A stretch of DNA of 64,000 nucleotides from Chlamydiales bacterium (lineage in GTDB: Bacteria > Chlamydiota > Chlamydiia > Chlamydiales > Criblamydiaceae), in NCBI GenBank assembly GCA_024233575.1, contig JACKPN010000003.1:1-64000 (forward strand). The letters are read 5' to 3'. The notes beneath the pieces were generated by a model. The model was not told the DNA's origin. It ran no database searches and was given only the letters and a program-made list of their open reading frames with translations. Shown here piece by piece: positions 1-6,690 of the stretch (positions are counted from its first letter, which is position 1; every line of letters starts with the position of its first letter). Position numbers and translations under genes: made by a program.

Positions 1-70
1 TATCTTGTCGCATGCTAACCAGCACACATTGTCCCAAGCGATAAAAAATGCCTATTGGGTAAGAGGCTGA
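1..70 (+). CDS. 3' end of a reverse transcriptase, clipped by the window edge
   Basis: The first 70 bases read in one frame to a TGA at 68-70 and encode the last 22 residues of a protein, including S-H-A-N and ending Y-W-V-R-G. They are identical to the end of the longer remnant at 3094-3363, which has the C-terminal signature of DGR/group II-like reverse transcriptases (G-x-D-F-V-G-Y, then S-Y-L-G-x-L-S-H-A-N). The gene would come from the left and converge on the variable end of the gene at 174-1619. Whether the part outside the window is an intact enzyme or another truncated copy cannot be told here. Family assignment is by motif recognition only. Confidence 0.6.
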   Translation, partial: ILSHANQHTLSQAIKNAYWVRG

Positions 71-82
71 AGTTTAGCGCGC

Positions 83-113
83 TTGGCAGGGCCGGCGATG
101 CCGGCCCTGCCAA
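83..113. repeat. GC-rich hairpin downstream of variable gene 1
   Basis: A perfect 14-bp inverted repeat (TTGGCAGGGCCGGC, loop GAT, then its complement). It sits about 60 bases beyond the stop of the gene at 174-1619, between that stop and the reverse transcriptase stop. Bases 114-172 between hairpin and stop are repeated CTTGG-type units. The same arrangement follows each of the five paralogs. In characterised DGRs a GC-rich hairpin or cruciform just beyond the variable repeat helps target recognition; that this one does so is inference. It may also act as a bidirectional terminator. Confidence 0.7.
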
Positions 114-173
114 AATCCAAGGTCCAAGGTCCAAGTTCCAAACCAAGAGCCAAGTTTCCAAGCCCCAAGGTTC

Positions 174-1619
174 TTACTTCCGGCGCACCCCCGCGACACC
201 GACGCGAGCATTGTCGTTGTCGTTGCCGACGACGAGGCCGGCCGGGGCGAAGCCCCCAACAACGAGTTTCCAGCCTGCAATAGGTTCTTCCTTGCAGCAG
301 GTATAGGTCCATGGTTCATCACCGAATAATCTCTTCCCACTCCCAACGTATTCAACAAAGTTGCAAACCGCCGCCTGCAAAAGAGTTGGAGCATCATAGT
401 TTTCAACCCTTGATGCAAGGGCTAACTGATCATTTCTTAATTTGCTTCGGCTATTGGGAATCACATCCGTTGTCATCAAGGCCCAATACGATTCCTGAAC
501 AGGGTTATCGCCATGCAGCTGCTTAATTCGATCCGACATATAGCGATAACCTTCTTCAACTTTGTTCCCCTCAATGGGGCTTTTCGCCAGCTCTCCCATA
601 TTGTTTAAGGTAAGGCCCTTTGGAACAAAGAAAAGCTTGGTGGTTTCTGAAACTGTTTTCCCATCAAAATATGGTGAGGGCTTATCCAGCTCTTCTAAAA
701 GCCCTTTGGGAACTGGAGGTGAATCAGAAAGGTCAATTTCAAGCTCTTTAAGCTTTTCCTCCCCATAAAATTTGATCCACTCAGCGGGACCAAAAGCTCC
801 TTCAGGCAGGCTCTTTTTTGAAAACTGAAGAAAATCACAAGCAAGTTTATATAAGTCTTCCAGGACATCCGGATCCTTTTCTCCAGTTTCAACCATATGA
901 AGAATTCCATAAAATCCATTAAGAGTCACATCGGACTCGGTCAGATTAATTGCATTCTCCTGAACTTCTCGCATAGGATGCCCTAATACTCCTTCAAAGA
1001 ACTCTGCGCACAAAAGGAGCTTTGCTTTTGTCTCGACTAATTCCTCTCCCCCTGAAAATTTTAAGGTAATTCTTTTCGTTAAGGAACCAGCCTCTGGCTT
1101 CTTTTTAACCAACTGCTGAATGACTCTCTCTTCGTATTCAATTGACTCTCTATTTCCTAGTATGACGAGTTTTTTGATCTCTCTTTTTTCAATGAAGCCC
1201 CATAATATTTCTTCATCAAGATTTTCCAAGCCTTTTTCGGTAAAGGTCAACGTTCCTTTATCGACATCATACCGGCCTAAATTTGACGGGCAAGAGCGAA
1301 TGATTCTTGCCTTCTCACAATCGGAGAGGATATCATGGAATTTTATCTGTGCGATGCCGTCATCTACTTTGCAGCATGAAGCAAAGATCAGTTCATTCCT
1401 GAATTTTTGAACTTCTCGATCTTTGCAGTTCTCTGTAAGCGTTAAAACTCGCCCCACGACCTCTGAATCCTCGTATAACTCAGGATTATTCTTTAAAATC
1501 TCACTGATTTTTTTAACCTTTTCTACCACATTTCCGGCATAACTCATTTTTGCCTGAACTTTCTCAGGTACAGGCGCTGTTAATAACCATATTGAAGATC
1601 TTTGATTAGAAATAGACAT
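174..1619 (-). CDS. BTB/POZ protein with DGR-type variable C-terminus (paralog 1, long form)
   Basis: 481 residues. Residues 1-180 are a domain I do not recognise. Residues about 182-268 resemble a classical BTB/POZ domain: a strand ending F-S-G-G-E-E-L, then the A-K-L-L-L-C-A-E-F-F-E-G-V-L helix and a final L-Y-K-L-A-C-D-F-L-Q. Residues about 278-481 form the C-terminal domain shared by all five paralogs; I infer a C-type-lectin-like fold because of its variable block and the ending V-G-V-A-G-V-R-R-K. Residues 463-472 are hypervariable. BTB proteins in eukaryotes are CUL3 ubiquitin-ligase adaptors, so a secreted host-directed role is plausible but inferred; no signal peptide is visible. Closest relative in the window is 5019-6467. 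A GAGAAA lies before the chosen ATG. Confidence 0.8.
   Translation of the reverse strand: MSISNQRSSIWLLTAPVPEKVQAKMSYAGNVVEKVKKISEILKNNPELYEDSEVVGRVLTLTENCKDREVQKFRNELIFASCCKVDDGIAQIKFHDILSDCEKARIIRSCPSNLGRYDVDKGTLTFTEKGLENLDEEILWGFIEKREIKKLVILGNRESIEYEERVIQQLVKKKPEAGSLTKRITLKFSGGEELVETKAKLLLCAEFFEGVLGHPMREVQENAINLTESDVTLNGFYGILHMVETGEKDPDVLEDLYKLACDFLQFSKKSLPEGAFGPAEWIKFYGEEKLKELEIDLSDSPPVPKGLLEELDKPSPYFDGKTVSETTKLFFVPKGLTLNNMGELAKSPIEGNKVEEGYRYMSDRIKQLHGDNPVQESYWALMTTDVIPNSRSKLRNDQLALASRVENYDAPTLLQAAVCNFVEYVGSGKRLFGDEPWTYTCCKEEPIAGWKLVVGGFAPAGLVVGNDNDNARVGVAGVRRK
204..233 (-). other. Hypervariable block (DGR variable region) of paralog 1
   Basis: Ten consecutive codons that differ from those of the paralogs at 3490-3519 and 5049-5078 only at first and second positions. 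All third bases are pyrimidines and identical in the three genes. Every column fits a template built from AAC, AAT, GAC, GAT and GTC codons in which adenines were replaced. The next 24 coding bases (bases 180-203, on the minus strand) contain no adenine and are very GC-rich, like the initiation-of-mutagenic-homing element of known DGRs. The codons upstream are nearly invariant, including an unchanged AAA, so the mutable window is short. Confidence 0.75.
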
Positions 1620-1790
1620 AAATTTCTCATTGGATTAATTTTAATTTCTATTATTTTATATTAATTACGTAAAAAAATAAAAGAACAATATTTTAAAATT
1701 CTTCTGAACAATTGGCGGGAGGGGTGGAAGCCTCCACTGAGAGACCTTCAAATGCCAGAAATTTGGGTAAGAAGCTGAAATTTAGCCCGT

Positions 1791-1821
1791 TTGGCAGGGC
1801 CGGCGATGCCGGCCCTGCCAA
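1791..1821. repeat. GC-rich hairpin downstream of variable gene 2
   Basis: Perfect 14-bp stem with loop GAT, the same sequence as at 83-113, about 46 bases beyond the stop of the gene at 1868-2881 and separated from it by CTTGG-type repeats (1822-1866). The sequence on its other side (1690-1790) is unlike the reverse transcriptase remnants over most of its length but ends in a similar stretch around 1769-1785. A matching spacer precedes the hairpin at 6621-6651. Confidence 0.65.
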
Positions 1822-1867
1822 GATCCAAGATCCAAACCAAGAGCCAAGTTTCCAAGCCCCAAGGTTC

Positions 1868-2881
1868 TTACTTCCGGCGCACCCCCGCGACACCGACGTA
1901 ACCATAGTCATCGTAGTCGGAGCGTCCGCCATAGAGGTCAAGGCCATTCGGCCAGAAGCCTCCTACAATGGGGTCCCAGCTACAACCAATAAGCTCATCC
2001 TTGCAGATGGTAAAGGTCAATGGATCATTACCGAATAATCTCTTTCCACTCTCTACGTGTTCAACATAGTTGCAAACCACCGCCTCCAGTAAAGTTGGGG
2101 CATCATAGCCTTCAGCCCTTGATGCAAGGACAAACTGTCTCTCTGTTGGTTTCCCTCGACTATCGGGAATCACATCCGTTGTCATCAAGACCCAATACGA
2201 TTCCTTAACAAGAATATCTCCCTTTTCCCGATTAACTTTACGGCACATCAAGCGATAACCTTCTTCAACTTTGTTCCCCTCAATGGGGCTTTTCGCCAGC
2301 TCTCCCATTGTGTTTAAGGTGAGGCCTTTTGGAATAAGGAAAAGCTTGGTGGTTTCTGAAACTGTTTTCCCATCAAAATATGGTGAGGGCTTACCCAGCT
2401 CTTCTAAAAGCTCTCTGGGAACTGGAGGTGAATCAGAAAGATCAATCCCAAATTTTTGAAGCTTTTCCTCTCCATAAAATTTGATCCACTCAGCAGGGGA
2501 AAAAGCTGTTTCGGGATATTGCGGACCTATCAAATGCTCTTGTATTTCTGTGAATCCTAACGCCTCAGCTGCCGCAAGAATAATCTGCCTTTGTTGCTCA
2601 TTTTTAATTGATGACTCGTCCGGCAAAATTCTATGACGAATATATGGGTCAAACCACTCTTGAAAAACCTTGGGGTTTACCTCGACATATCGATCGCCTT
2701 CCCCATATTCCTCGCTATTCATAAGAGTAAGAACATTCATCGAAACAGCACCTATCGCGCTAATTGTCTCTTGACTAAATGTAAATTTTTTTCCACCAAT
2801 ATTATAAACGCAAATCTTTCCTTGATTAGGCTCCGAGTAGGTCTCTTTGTTCGGCCTACCATCCGCTCCTATTGGGGTCAT
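1868..2881 (-). CDS. KCTD-type BTB protein with DGR-type variable C-terminus (paralog 2, short form)
   Basis: 337 residues. Residues about 20-110 resemble a KCTD/T1-type BTB domain: V-Y-N-I-G-G-K-K-F-T-F then an S-Q-E-T-I turn, D-R-Y-V-E-V-N-P-x-V-F and a final A-A-E-A-L-G-F. The C-terminal 200 residues are the shared domain ending V-G-V-A-G-V-R-R-K. The variable block here is residues 315-328, 14 residues long instead of 10 and rich in D, Y and G. The first 130 residues are nearly identical to those of the gene at 3460-4458, so the two genes have recently shared sequence. The start has a strong AGGAGGAGAT just before ATG. KCTD proteins bind CUL3 in eukaryotes; a role as an effector is inferred. 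Confidence 0.8.
   Translation of the reverse strand: MTPIGADGRPNKETYSEPNQGKICVYNIGGKKFTFSQETISAIGAVSMNVLTLMNSEEYGEGDRYVEVNPKVFQEWFDPYIRHRILPDESSIKNEQQRQIILAAAEALGFTEIQEHLIGPQYPETAFSPAEWIKFYGEEKLQKFGIDLSDSPPVPRELLEELGKPSPYFDGKTVSETTKLFLIPKGLTLNTMGELAKSPIEGNKVEEGYRLMCRKVNREKGDILVKESYWVLMTTDVIPDSRGKPTERQFVLASRAEGYDAPTLLEAVVCNYVEHVESGKRLFGNDPLTFTICKDELIGCSWDPIVGGFWPNGLDLYGGRSDYDDYGYVGVAGVRRK
1898..1939 (-). other. Hypervariable block of paralog 2 (longer class)
   Basis: Fourteen codons between the conserved G-L and V-G-V-A-G. Thirteen of the fourteen end in a pyrimidine; GGA is the exception. The block is four codons longer than in the other paralogs, and the residues just before it differ too (F-W-P-N-G-L instead of F-A-P-A-G-L). 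It was therefore probably copied from a different template or has drifted. The adenine-free GC-rich tract that follows is the same as in paralog 1. Confidence 0.6.
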
Positions 2882-3363
2882 ATCTCCTCCTGATTTTACA
2901 GGTAAATGGTTGTATTTTTAGATAATTAAAGCATTTTTTTCTATAAAAATAACTTATTGAAAAAGATTCAAATTTATCATTAAATTATATCGTTTCGGTA
3001 ATATAGGGGCGTTTACGGATGCCCCTCCTGAAACAGTTCGTTTTTGCTTTTCGAGCTGGTGTCGGAATACCGACAGTTCAAGGGGCACGGTAGCGCACAT
3101 CATTAAAAGTCATTTTGAGAAAATTAAGCCAAGGGATTGATTTTGTCGGCTATATCCTTTTTTTCACCCATACTTTACTGAGAACGCGCACAAAGCAAAA
3201 GATGAAAAAAAGACTAAAAGAAGGCTATGAAATATATCTAAAAGGGAAGATGGACCAAAAATCTTTCGATCAACGCCTGCAATCCTATTTAGGTATCTTG
3301 TCGCATGCTAACCAGCACACATTGTCCCAAGCGATAAAAAATGCCTATTGGGTAAGAGGCTGA
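2482..3363. repeat. Long direct repeat, copy 1 (second copy at 4059-4941)
   Basis: About 880 bases covering the 5' part of paralog 2 (its whole BTB domain), its upstream region and the reverse transcriptase remnant are almost identical to 4059-4941. The boundary on the left lies within the shared codons for A-E-W-I-K, where the two genes diverge. Differences seen include single substitutions and one extra A in a poly-A run. This points to recent duplication or gene conversion of a unit consisting of RT tail plus BTB module. Confidence 0.85.
3094..3363 (+). pseudogene. Reverse transcriptase C-terminal remnant, copy 2
   Basis: An open frame of about 89 residues with no suitable start, bounded upstream by TAG at 3091-3093. 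It encodes K-L-S-Q-G-I-D-F-V-G-Y, then an R-T-R-T-K-Q-K-M-K-K basic helix and S-Y-L-G-I-L-S-H-A-N, the typical C-terminal (thumb) end of DGR and group II-like reverse transcriptases. The catalytic YxDD region is absent, so it is a 5'-truncated relic. It runs opposite to the variable genes and ends 97 bases before the stop of paralog 3. Relics at equivalent positions indicate that an RT gene was once part of the duplicated unit. Confidence 0.7.
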
Positions 3364-3375
3364 AGTTTAGCGCGC

Positions 3376-3406
3376 TTGGCAGGGCCGGCGATGCCGGCCC
3401 TGCCAA
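3376..3406. repeat. GC-rich hairpin downstream of variable gene 3
   Basis: Perfect 14-bp stem with loop GAT, identical to the element at 83-113, between the RT remnant stop (3361-3363) and CTTGG-type repeats (3407-3458) that lead to the stop of the gene at 3460-4458. Confidence 0.7.
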
Positions 3407-3459
3407 GATCCAAGGTCCAAGGTCCAAACCAAGAGCCAAGTTTCCAAGCCCCAAGGTTC

Positions 3460-4458
3460 TTACTTCCGGCGCACCCCCGCGACACCGACGTTAACATTGC
3501 CGGAGTAGTTGACGACGTCGAGGCCGGCCGGGGCGAAGCCCCCAACAACGAGTTTCCAGCCTTTAATAGGCTCTTCCTTGCAACAAGTATAGGTCAATGG
3601 TTCATTACCGAATAATCTCTTTCCGCTCCCAACGTATTCAACAAAGTTGCAAACCGCCCCCTCCAGAAGAGTTGGGGCATCATAGCCTTCAACACGTGAT
3701 GCAAGAGCTAACTGTTCATCTCTTATTTTTCCTCGGCTATCAGGAATTACATCCGTTGTCATCAAGACCCAATACGATTTCTGAACAAGGGCATCACCAT
3801 GTGGCTGCTTAATTTGACCCGACATTAAGCGATAACCTTTTTCGACTTTGTTTCCCTCAATGGGGCTTTTCGCCAGCTCTCCCATTGTGTTTAAGGTAAG
3901 ACCCTTTGGAACATAGAAAAGCTTGGTGGTTTCTGAAACTTTCTTCTCATCAAAATATGGTGAGGGCTTATCCAGCTCTTCTAAAAGCTCTACGGGGACT
4001 GGAGGTGAATCAGAAAGGTCAATTCCAAGCTCTTTAAGCTTTTCCTTCCCATAATGCTTGATCCACTCAGCAGGGGAAAAAGCTGTTTCGGGATATTGCG
4101 GACCTATCAAATGCTCTTGTATTTCTGTGAATCCTAACGCCTCAGCTGCCGCAAGAATAATCTGCCTTTGTTGCTCATTTTTAATTGATGACTCGTCCGG
4201 CAAAATTCTATGACGAATATATGGGTCAAACCACTCTTGAAAAATCTTGGGGTTTACCTCGACATATCGATCGCCTTCCCCATATTCCTCGCTATTCATA
4301 AGAGTAAGAACATTCATCGAAACAGCACCTATCGCGCTAATTGTCTCTTGACTAAATGTAAATTTTTTTCCACCAATATTATAAACGCAAATCTTTCCTT
4401 GATTAGGCTCCGAGTAGGTCTCTTTGTTCGGCCTACCATCCGCTCCTATTGGGGTCAT
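3460..4458 (-). CDS. KCTD-type BTB protein with DGR-type variable C-terminus (paralog 3, short form)
   Basis: 332 residues. KCTD-like BTB domain at about 20-110, nearly identical to that of paralog 2, followed by the shared C-terminal domain. From residue 130 on, the protein is closer to paralogs 1 and 4 than to paralog 2, so the gene looks like a mosaic. The variable block is residues 314-323 (V and N rich) and ends in the invariant V-G-V-A-G-V-R-R-K. Strong AGGAGGAGAT before ATG. The upstream region is the long direct repeat, so paralogs 2 and 3 probably share the same expression signals. Function inferred as for paralog 2. Confidence 0.8.
   Translation of the reverse strand: MTPIGADGRPNKETYSEPNQGKICVYNIGGKKFTFSQETISAIGAVSMNVLTLMNSEEYGEGDRYVEVNPKIFQEWFDPYIRHRILPDESSIKNEQQRQIILAAAEALGFTEIQEHLIGPQYPETAFSPAEWIKHYGKEKLKELGIDLSDSPPVPVELLEELDKPSPYFDEKKVSETTKLFYVPKGLTLNTMGELAKSPIEGNKVEKGYRLMSGQIKQPHGDALVQKSYWVLMTTDVIPDSRGKIRDEQLALASRVEGYDAPTLLEGAVCNFVEYVGSGKRLFGNEPLTYTCCKEEPIKGWKLVVGGFAPAGLDVVNYSGNVNVGVAGVRRK
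3490..3519 (-). other. Hypervariable block of paralog 3
   Basis: Ten codons aligned with 204-233 and 5049-5078. Examples, in the order paralog 1/3/4: first codon GTC/GAC/CTC, third GGC/GTC/GAC, sixth AAC/TCC/CTC, tenth CGC/AAC/AGC. The second codon (GTC) and all third bases are constant. The flanking codons are almost identical. Confidence 0.75.
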
Positions 4459-4941
4459 ATCTCCTCCTGATTTTACAGGTAAATGGTTGTATTTTTAGAT
4501 AATTAAAGCATTTTTTTCTATAAAAATAATTTATTGAAAAAGATTCAAATTTATCATTAAATTATATCGTTTTGGTAATATAGGGGCGTTTACGGATGCC
4601 CCTCCTGAAACAGTTCGTTTTTGCTTTTCGAGCTGGTGTCGGAATACCGACGGTTCAAGGGGCACGGTAGCGCACATCATTAAAATTCATTTTGAGAAAA
4701 TTAAGCCAAGGGATTGATTTTGTCGGCTATATCCTTTTTTTCACCCATACTTTACTGAGAACGCGCACAAAGCAAAAGATGAAAAAAAAGACTAAAAGAA
4801 GGCTATGAAATATATCTAAAAGGGAAGATGGACCAAAAATCTTTCGATCAACGCCTGCAATCCTATTTAGGCATCTTGTCGCATGCTAACCAGCACGCTC
4901 TGTCCCAAGCGATAAAAAATACCTATTGGGTAAAAACCTGA
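4059..4941. repeat. Long direct repeat, copy 2 (first copy at 2482-3363)
   Basis: Second copy of the unit made of the 5' half of a KCTD-type gene, its upstream region and the RT remnant. It differs from copy 1 by scattered substitutions and by one additional A at 4782-4789. Confidence 0.85.
4671..4941 (+). pseudogene. Reverse transcriptase C-terminal remnant, copy 3 (frameshifted)
   Basis: Nearly identical to the remnant at 3094-3363 but with eight instead of seven A bases at 4782-4789, which breaks the frame in the basic helix. It ends with TGA at 4939-4941 after Y-W-V-K-T. Bounded upstream by the same TAG (4668-4670). It has both lost its 5' end and picked up a frameshift, so it is not functional. 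Confidence 0.7.
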
Positions 4942-4953
4942 AATTTAGCGTGC

Positions 4954-4984
4954 TTAACAGGGCCGGTGATGCCGGCCCTGCCAA
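4954..4984. repeat. Decayed GC-rich hairpin downstream of variable gene 4
   Basis: Same position and core as the other four hairpins but with mismatches in the left arm (TTAACAGGGCCGGT instead of TTGGCAGGGCCGGC). The CTTGG repeat tract after it (4985-5017) is also shorter. If the hairpin is needed for target recognition, this copy should be less active. Confidence 0.55.
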
Positions 4985-5018
4985 GATCCAAGGTCCAAAT
5001 TTCCAAGCCCCAAGGTTC

Positions 5019-6467
5019 TTACTGCCGGCGCACCCCCGCAACGCCGACGCTAACATAGTCGAGGGCGCGGTCGACGAGGAGGCCGGCCGGGACGAAGCCC
5101 CCAACAACGAGTTTCCAGCCTGCAATAGGTTCTTCCTTGCAGCAGGTATAGGTCCATGGTTCATCACCGAATAATCTCTTTCCACTCCCAACGTATTCAA
5201 CAAAGTTGCAAACCGCCGCCTGCAAAAGAGTTGGAGCATCATAGCCTTCAACTCTTGATGCAAGGACTAACTGTTCCTCTCTTGATTTCTCTCGGTTGCC
5301 GGGAATCACATCCGTTGTCATCAAGGCCCAATACGATTCCTGAACAGTGATATCGCCATGCAGCTGCTTAATTCGATCCAATATATAGCTATAACCTTCT
5401 TCAACTTTGTTCCCCTCAATGGGGCTTTTCGCCAGCTCTCCCATATTGTTTAAGGTAAGACCCTTTGGAACAAAGAAAAGCTTGGTGGTTTCTGAAACTT
5501 TCTTCCCATCAAAATATGGTGAGGGCTTATCCAGCTCTTCTAAAAGCTCTCTGGGAACTGGAGGTGAATCAGAAAGGTCAATTTCAAGCTCTTTAAGCTT
5601 TTCCTCCCCATAATGCTTAATCCACTTAGCGGGACCAAAAGCTCCTTCAGGCAGGCTCTTTTTTGAAAACTGAAGAAAATCACAAGCAAGTTTATATAAG
5701 TCTTCCAGGACATCCGGATCCTTTTCTCCAACTTCAACCATTTGAAGAATTCCATAAAATCCATTAAGAGTCACATCGGACTCGGTCAGATTAATTGCGT
5801 TCTCCTGAACTTCTCGCATAGCATGCCCTAATACGCCTTCAAAGAATTCTCCACACAAAAGGAGCTTTGCTTTTGTCTCGACTAATTCCTCTCCCCCTGA
5901 AAATTTTAAGGTAATTCTTTTCGTTAAGGAACCAGCCTCTGGCTTCTTTTTAATCAACTGCTGAATGACTCTCTCTTCGTATGCAATTGACCCTCTATTT
6001 TCTGTCAGTATGACGAGTTTTTTGATCTCTCTTTTTTCAATGAAGCCCCATAATATTTCTTCATCAAGATTTTCCAAGCCTTTTTCGGTAAAGGTCAACG
6101 TTCCTTTATCGACATCATACCGGCCTAAATTTGACGGCCAAGAGCGAATGATTCTTGCCTTCTCACAATCGGAGAGGATATCATGGAATTTTATCTGTGC
6201 GATGCCGTCATCTACTTTGCAGCATGAAGCAAAGATCAGTTCATTCCTGAATTTTTGAACTTCTCGATCTTTGCATTTCTCTGTAAGTGTTAAAACTCGC
6301 CCCACGATCTCTGAATCCTCATACAGCTCAGGATTTTTCTTTAAAATCTCACTGATCTTTTGAACTTTTTCTACCACATTTCCGGCATAACTCATTTTTT
6401 CCTGGGCTTTCACAGGCACAGGCGCTGTTAATAACAATATTGAATGTCGCTGATTAACAATATACAT
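5019..6467 (-). CDS. BTB/POZ protein with DGR-type variable C-terminus (paralog 4, long form)
   Basis: 482 residues and very similar throughout to paralog 1: unrecognised N-terminal domain (1-180), classical BTB-like domain (about 183-270), shared C-terminal domain, variable block at 464-473, and an ending R-R-Q instead of R-R-K. With paralog 5 it repeats the long-short gene pair formed by paralogs 1 and 2, so a two-gene unit was duplicated. A GAGGA precedes the ATG at good spacing. The high identity over most of its length makes the complete difference in the variable block stand out. Effector role inferred from domain content only. Confidence 0.8.
   Translation of the reverse strand: MYIVNQRHSILLLTAPVPVKAQEKMSYAGNVVEKVQKISEILKKNPELYEDSEIVGRVLTLTEKCKDREVQKFRNELIFASCCKVDDGIAQIKFHDILSDCEKARIIRSWPSNLGRYDVDKGTLTFTEKGLENLDEEILWGFIEKREIKKLVILTENRGSIAYEERVIQQLIKKKPEAGSLTKRITLKFSGGEELVETKAKLLLCGEFFEGVLGHAMREVQENAINLTESDVTLNGFYGILQMVEVGEKDPDVLEDLYKLACDFLQFSKKSLPEGAFGPAKWIKHYGEEKLKELEIDLSDSPPVPRELLEELDKPSPYFDGKKVSETTKLFFVPKGLTLNNMGELAKSPIEGNKVEEGYSYILDRIKQLHGDITVQESYWALMTTDVIPGNREKSREEQLVLASRVEGYDAPTLLQAAVCNFVEYVGSGKRLFGDEPWTYTCCKEEPIAGWKLVVGGFVPAGLLVDRALDYVSVGVAGVRRQ
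5049..5078 (-). other. Hypervariable block of paralog 4
   Basis: Ten codons, all ending in C or T, encoding L-V-D-R-A-L-D-Y-V-S. Compared with paralog 1 the amino-acid identity here is very low although the rest of the gene is nearly the same. All differences within the ten codons from paralogs 1 and 3 are at codon positions one and two. Confidence 0.75.
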
Positions 6468-6620
6468 AAAATCCTCATCAAATTAATTTTATTAATTATG
6501 TAAAAAATAAAAGAACAATATTTTAAAATTCTTCTGAACAATTAGCGGGATAGGCGGAAGCCTCCCCTGAGAGACCTTCAAATACCAGAAATTTGGGTAA
6601 ATACCTGAAATTTAACCCGC

Positions 6621-6651
6621 TTGGCAGGGTCGGCATTGCCGGCCCTGCCAA
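6621..6651. repeat. GC-rich hairpin downstream of variable gene 5
   Basis: 14-bp stem as at 83-113 with one T for C in the left arm (a G-T wobble in RNA) and loop ATT. CTTGG-type repeats (6652-6689) separate it from the stop of the gene at 6691-7695. Confidence 0.6.
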
Positions 6652-6690
6652 GATCCAAACCAAGGGCCAAGTTTCCAAGTCCCAAAATTC

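Noticed and set aside
114..172. CTTGG repeats as a CRISPR array
   Set aside because: The units are five to eight bases long without regular spacers, and they recur only in the trailer of each variable gene.
55..306. Plus-strand open frames across the hairpin and variable block
   Set aside because: They are antisense to the conserved end of the BTB gene, owe their length to GC-rich repeats and have no ribosome binding site. The same applies to the similar frames near 1712, 3376 and 4926.
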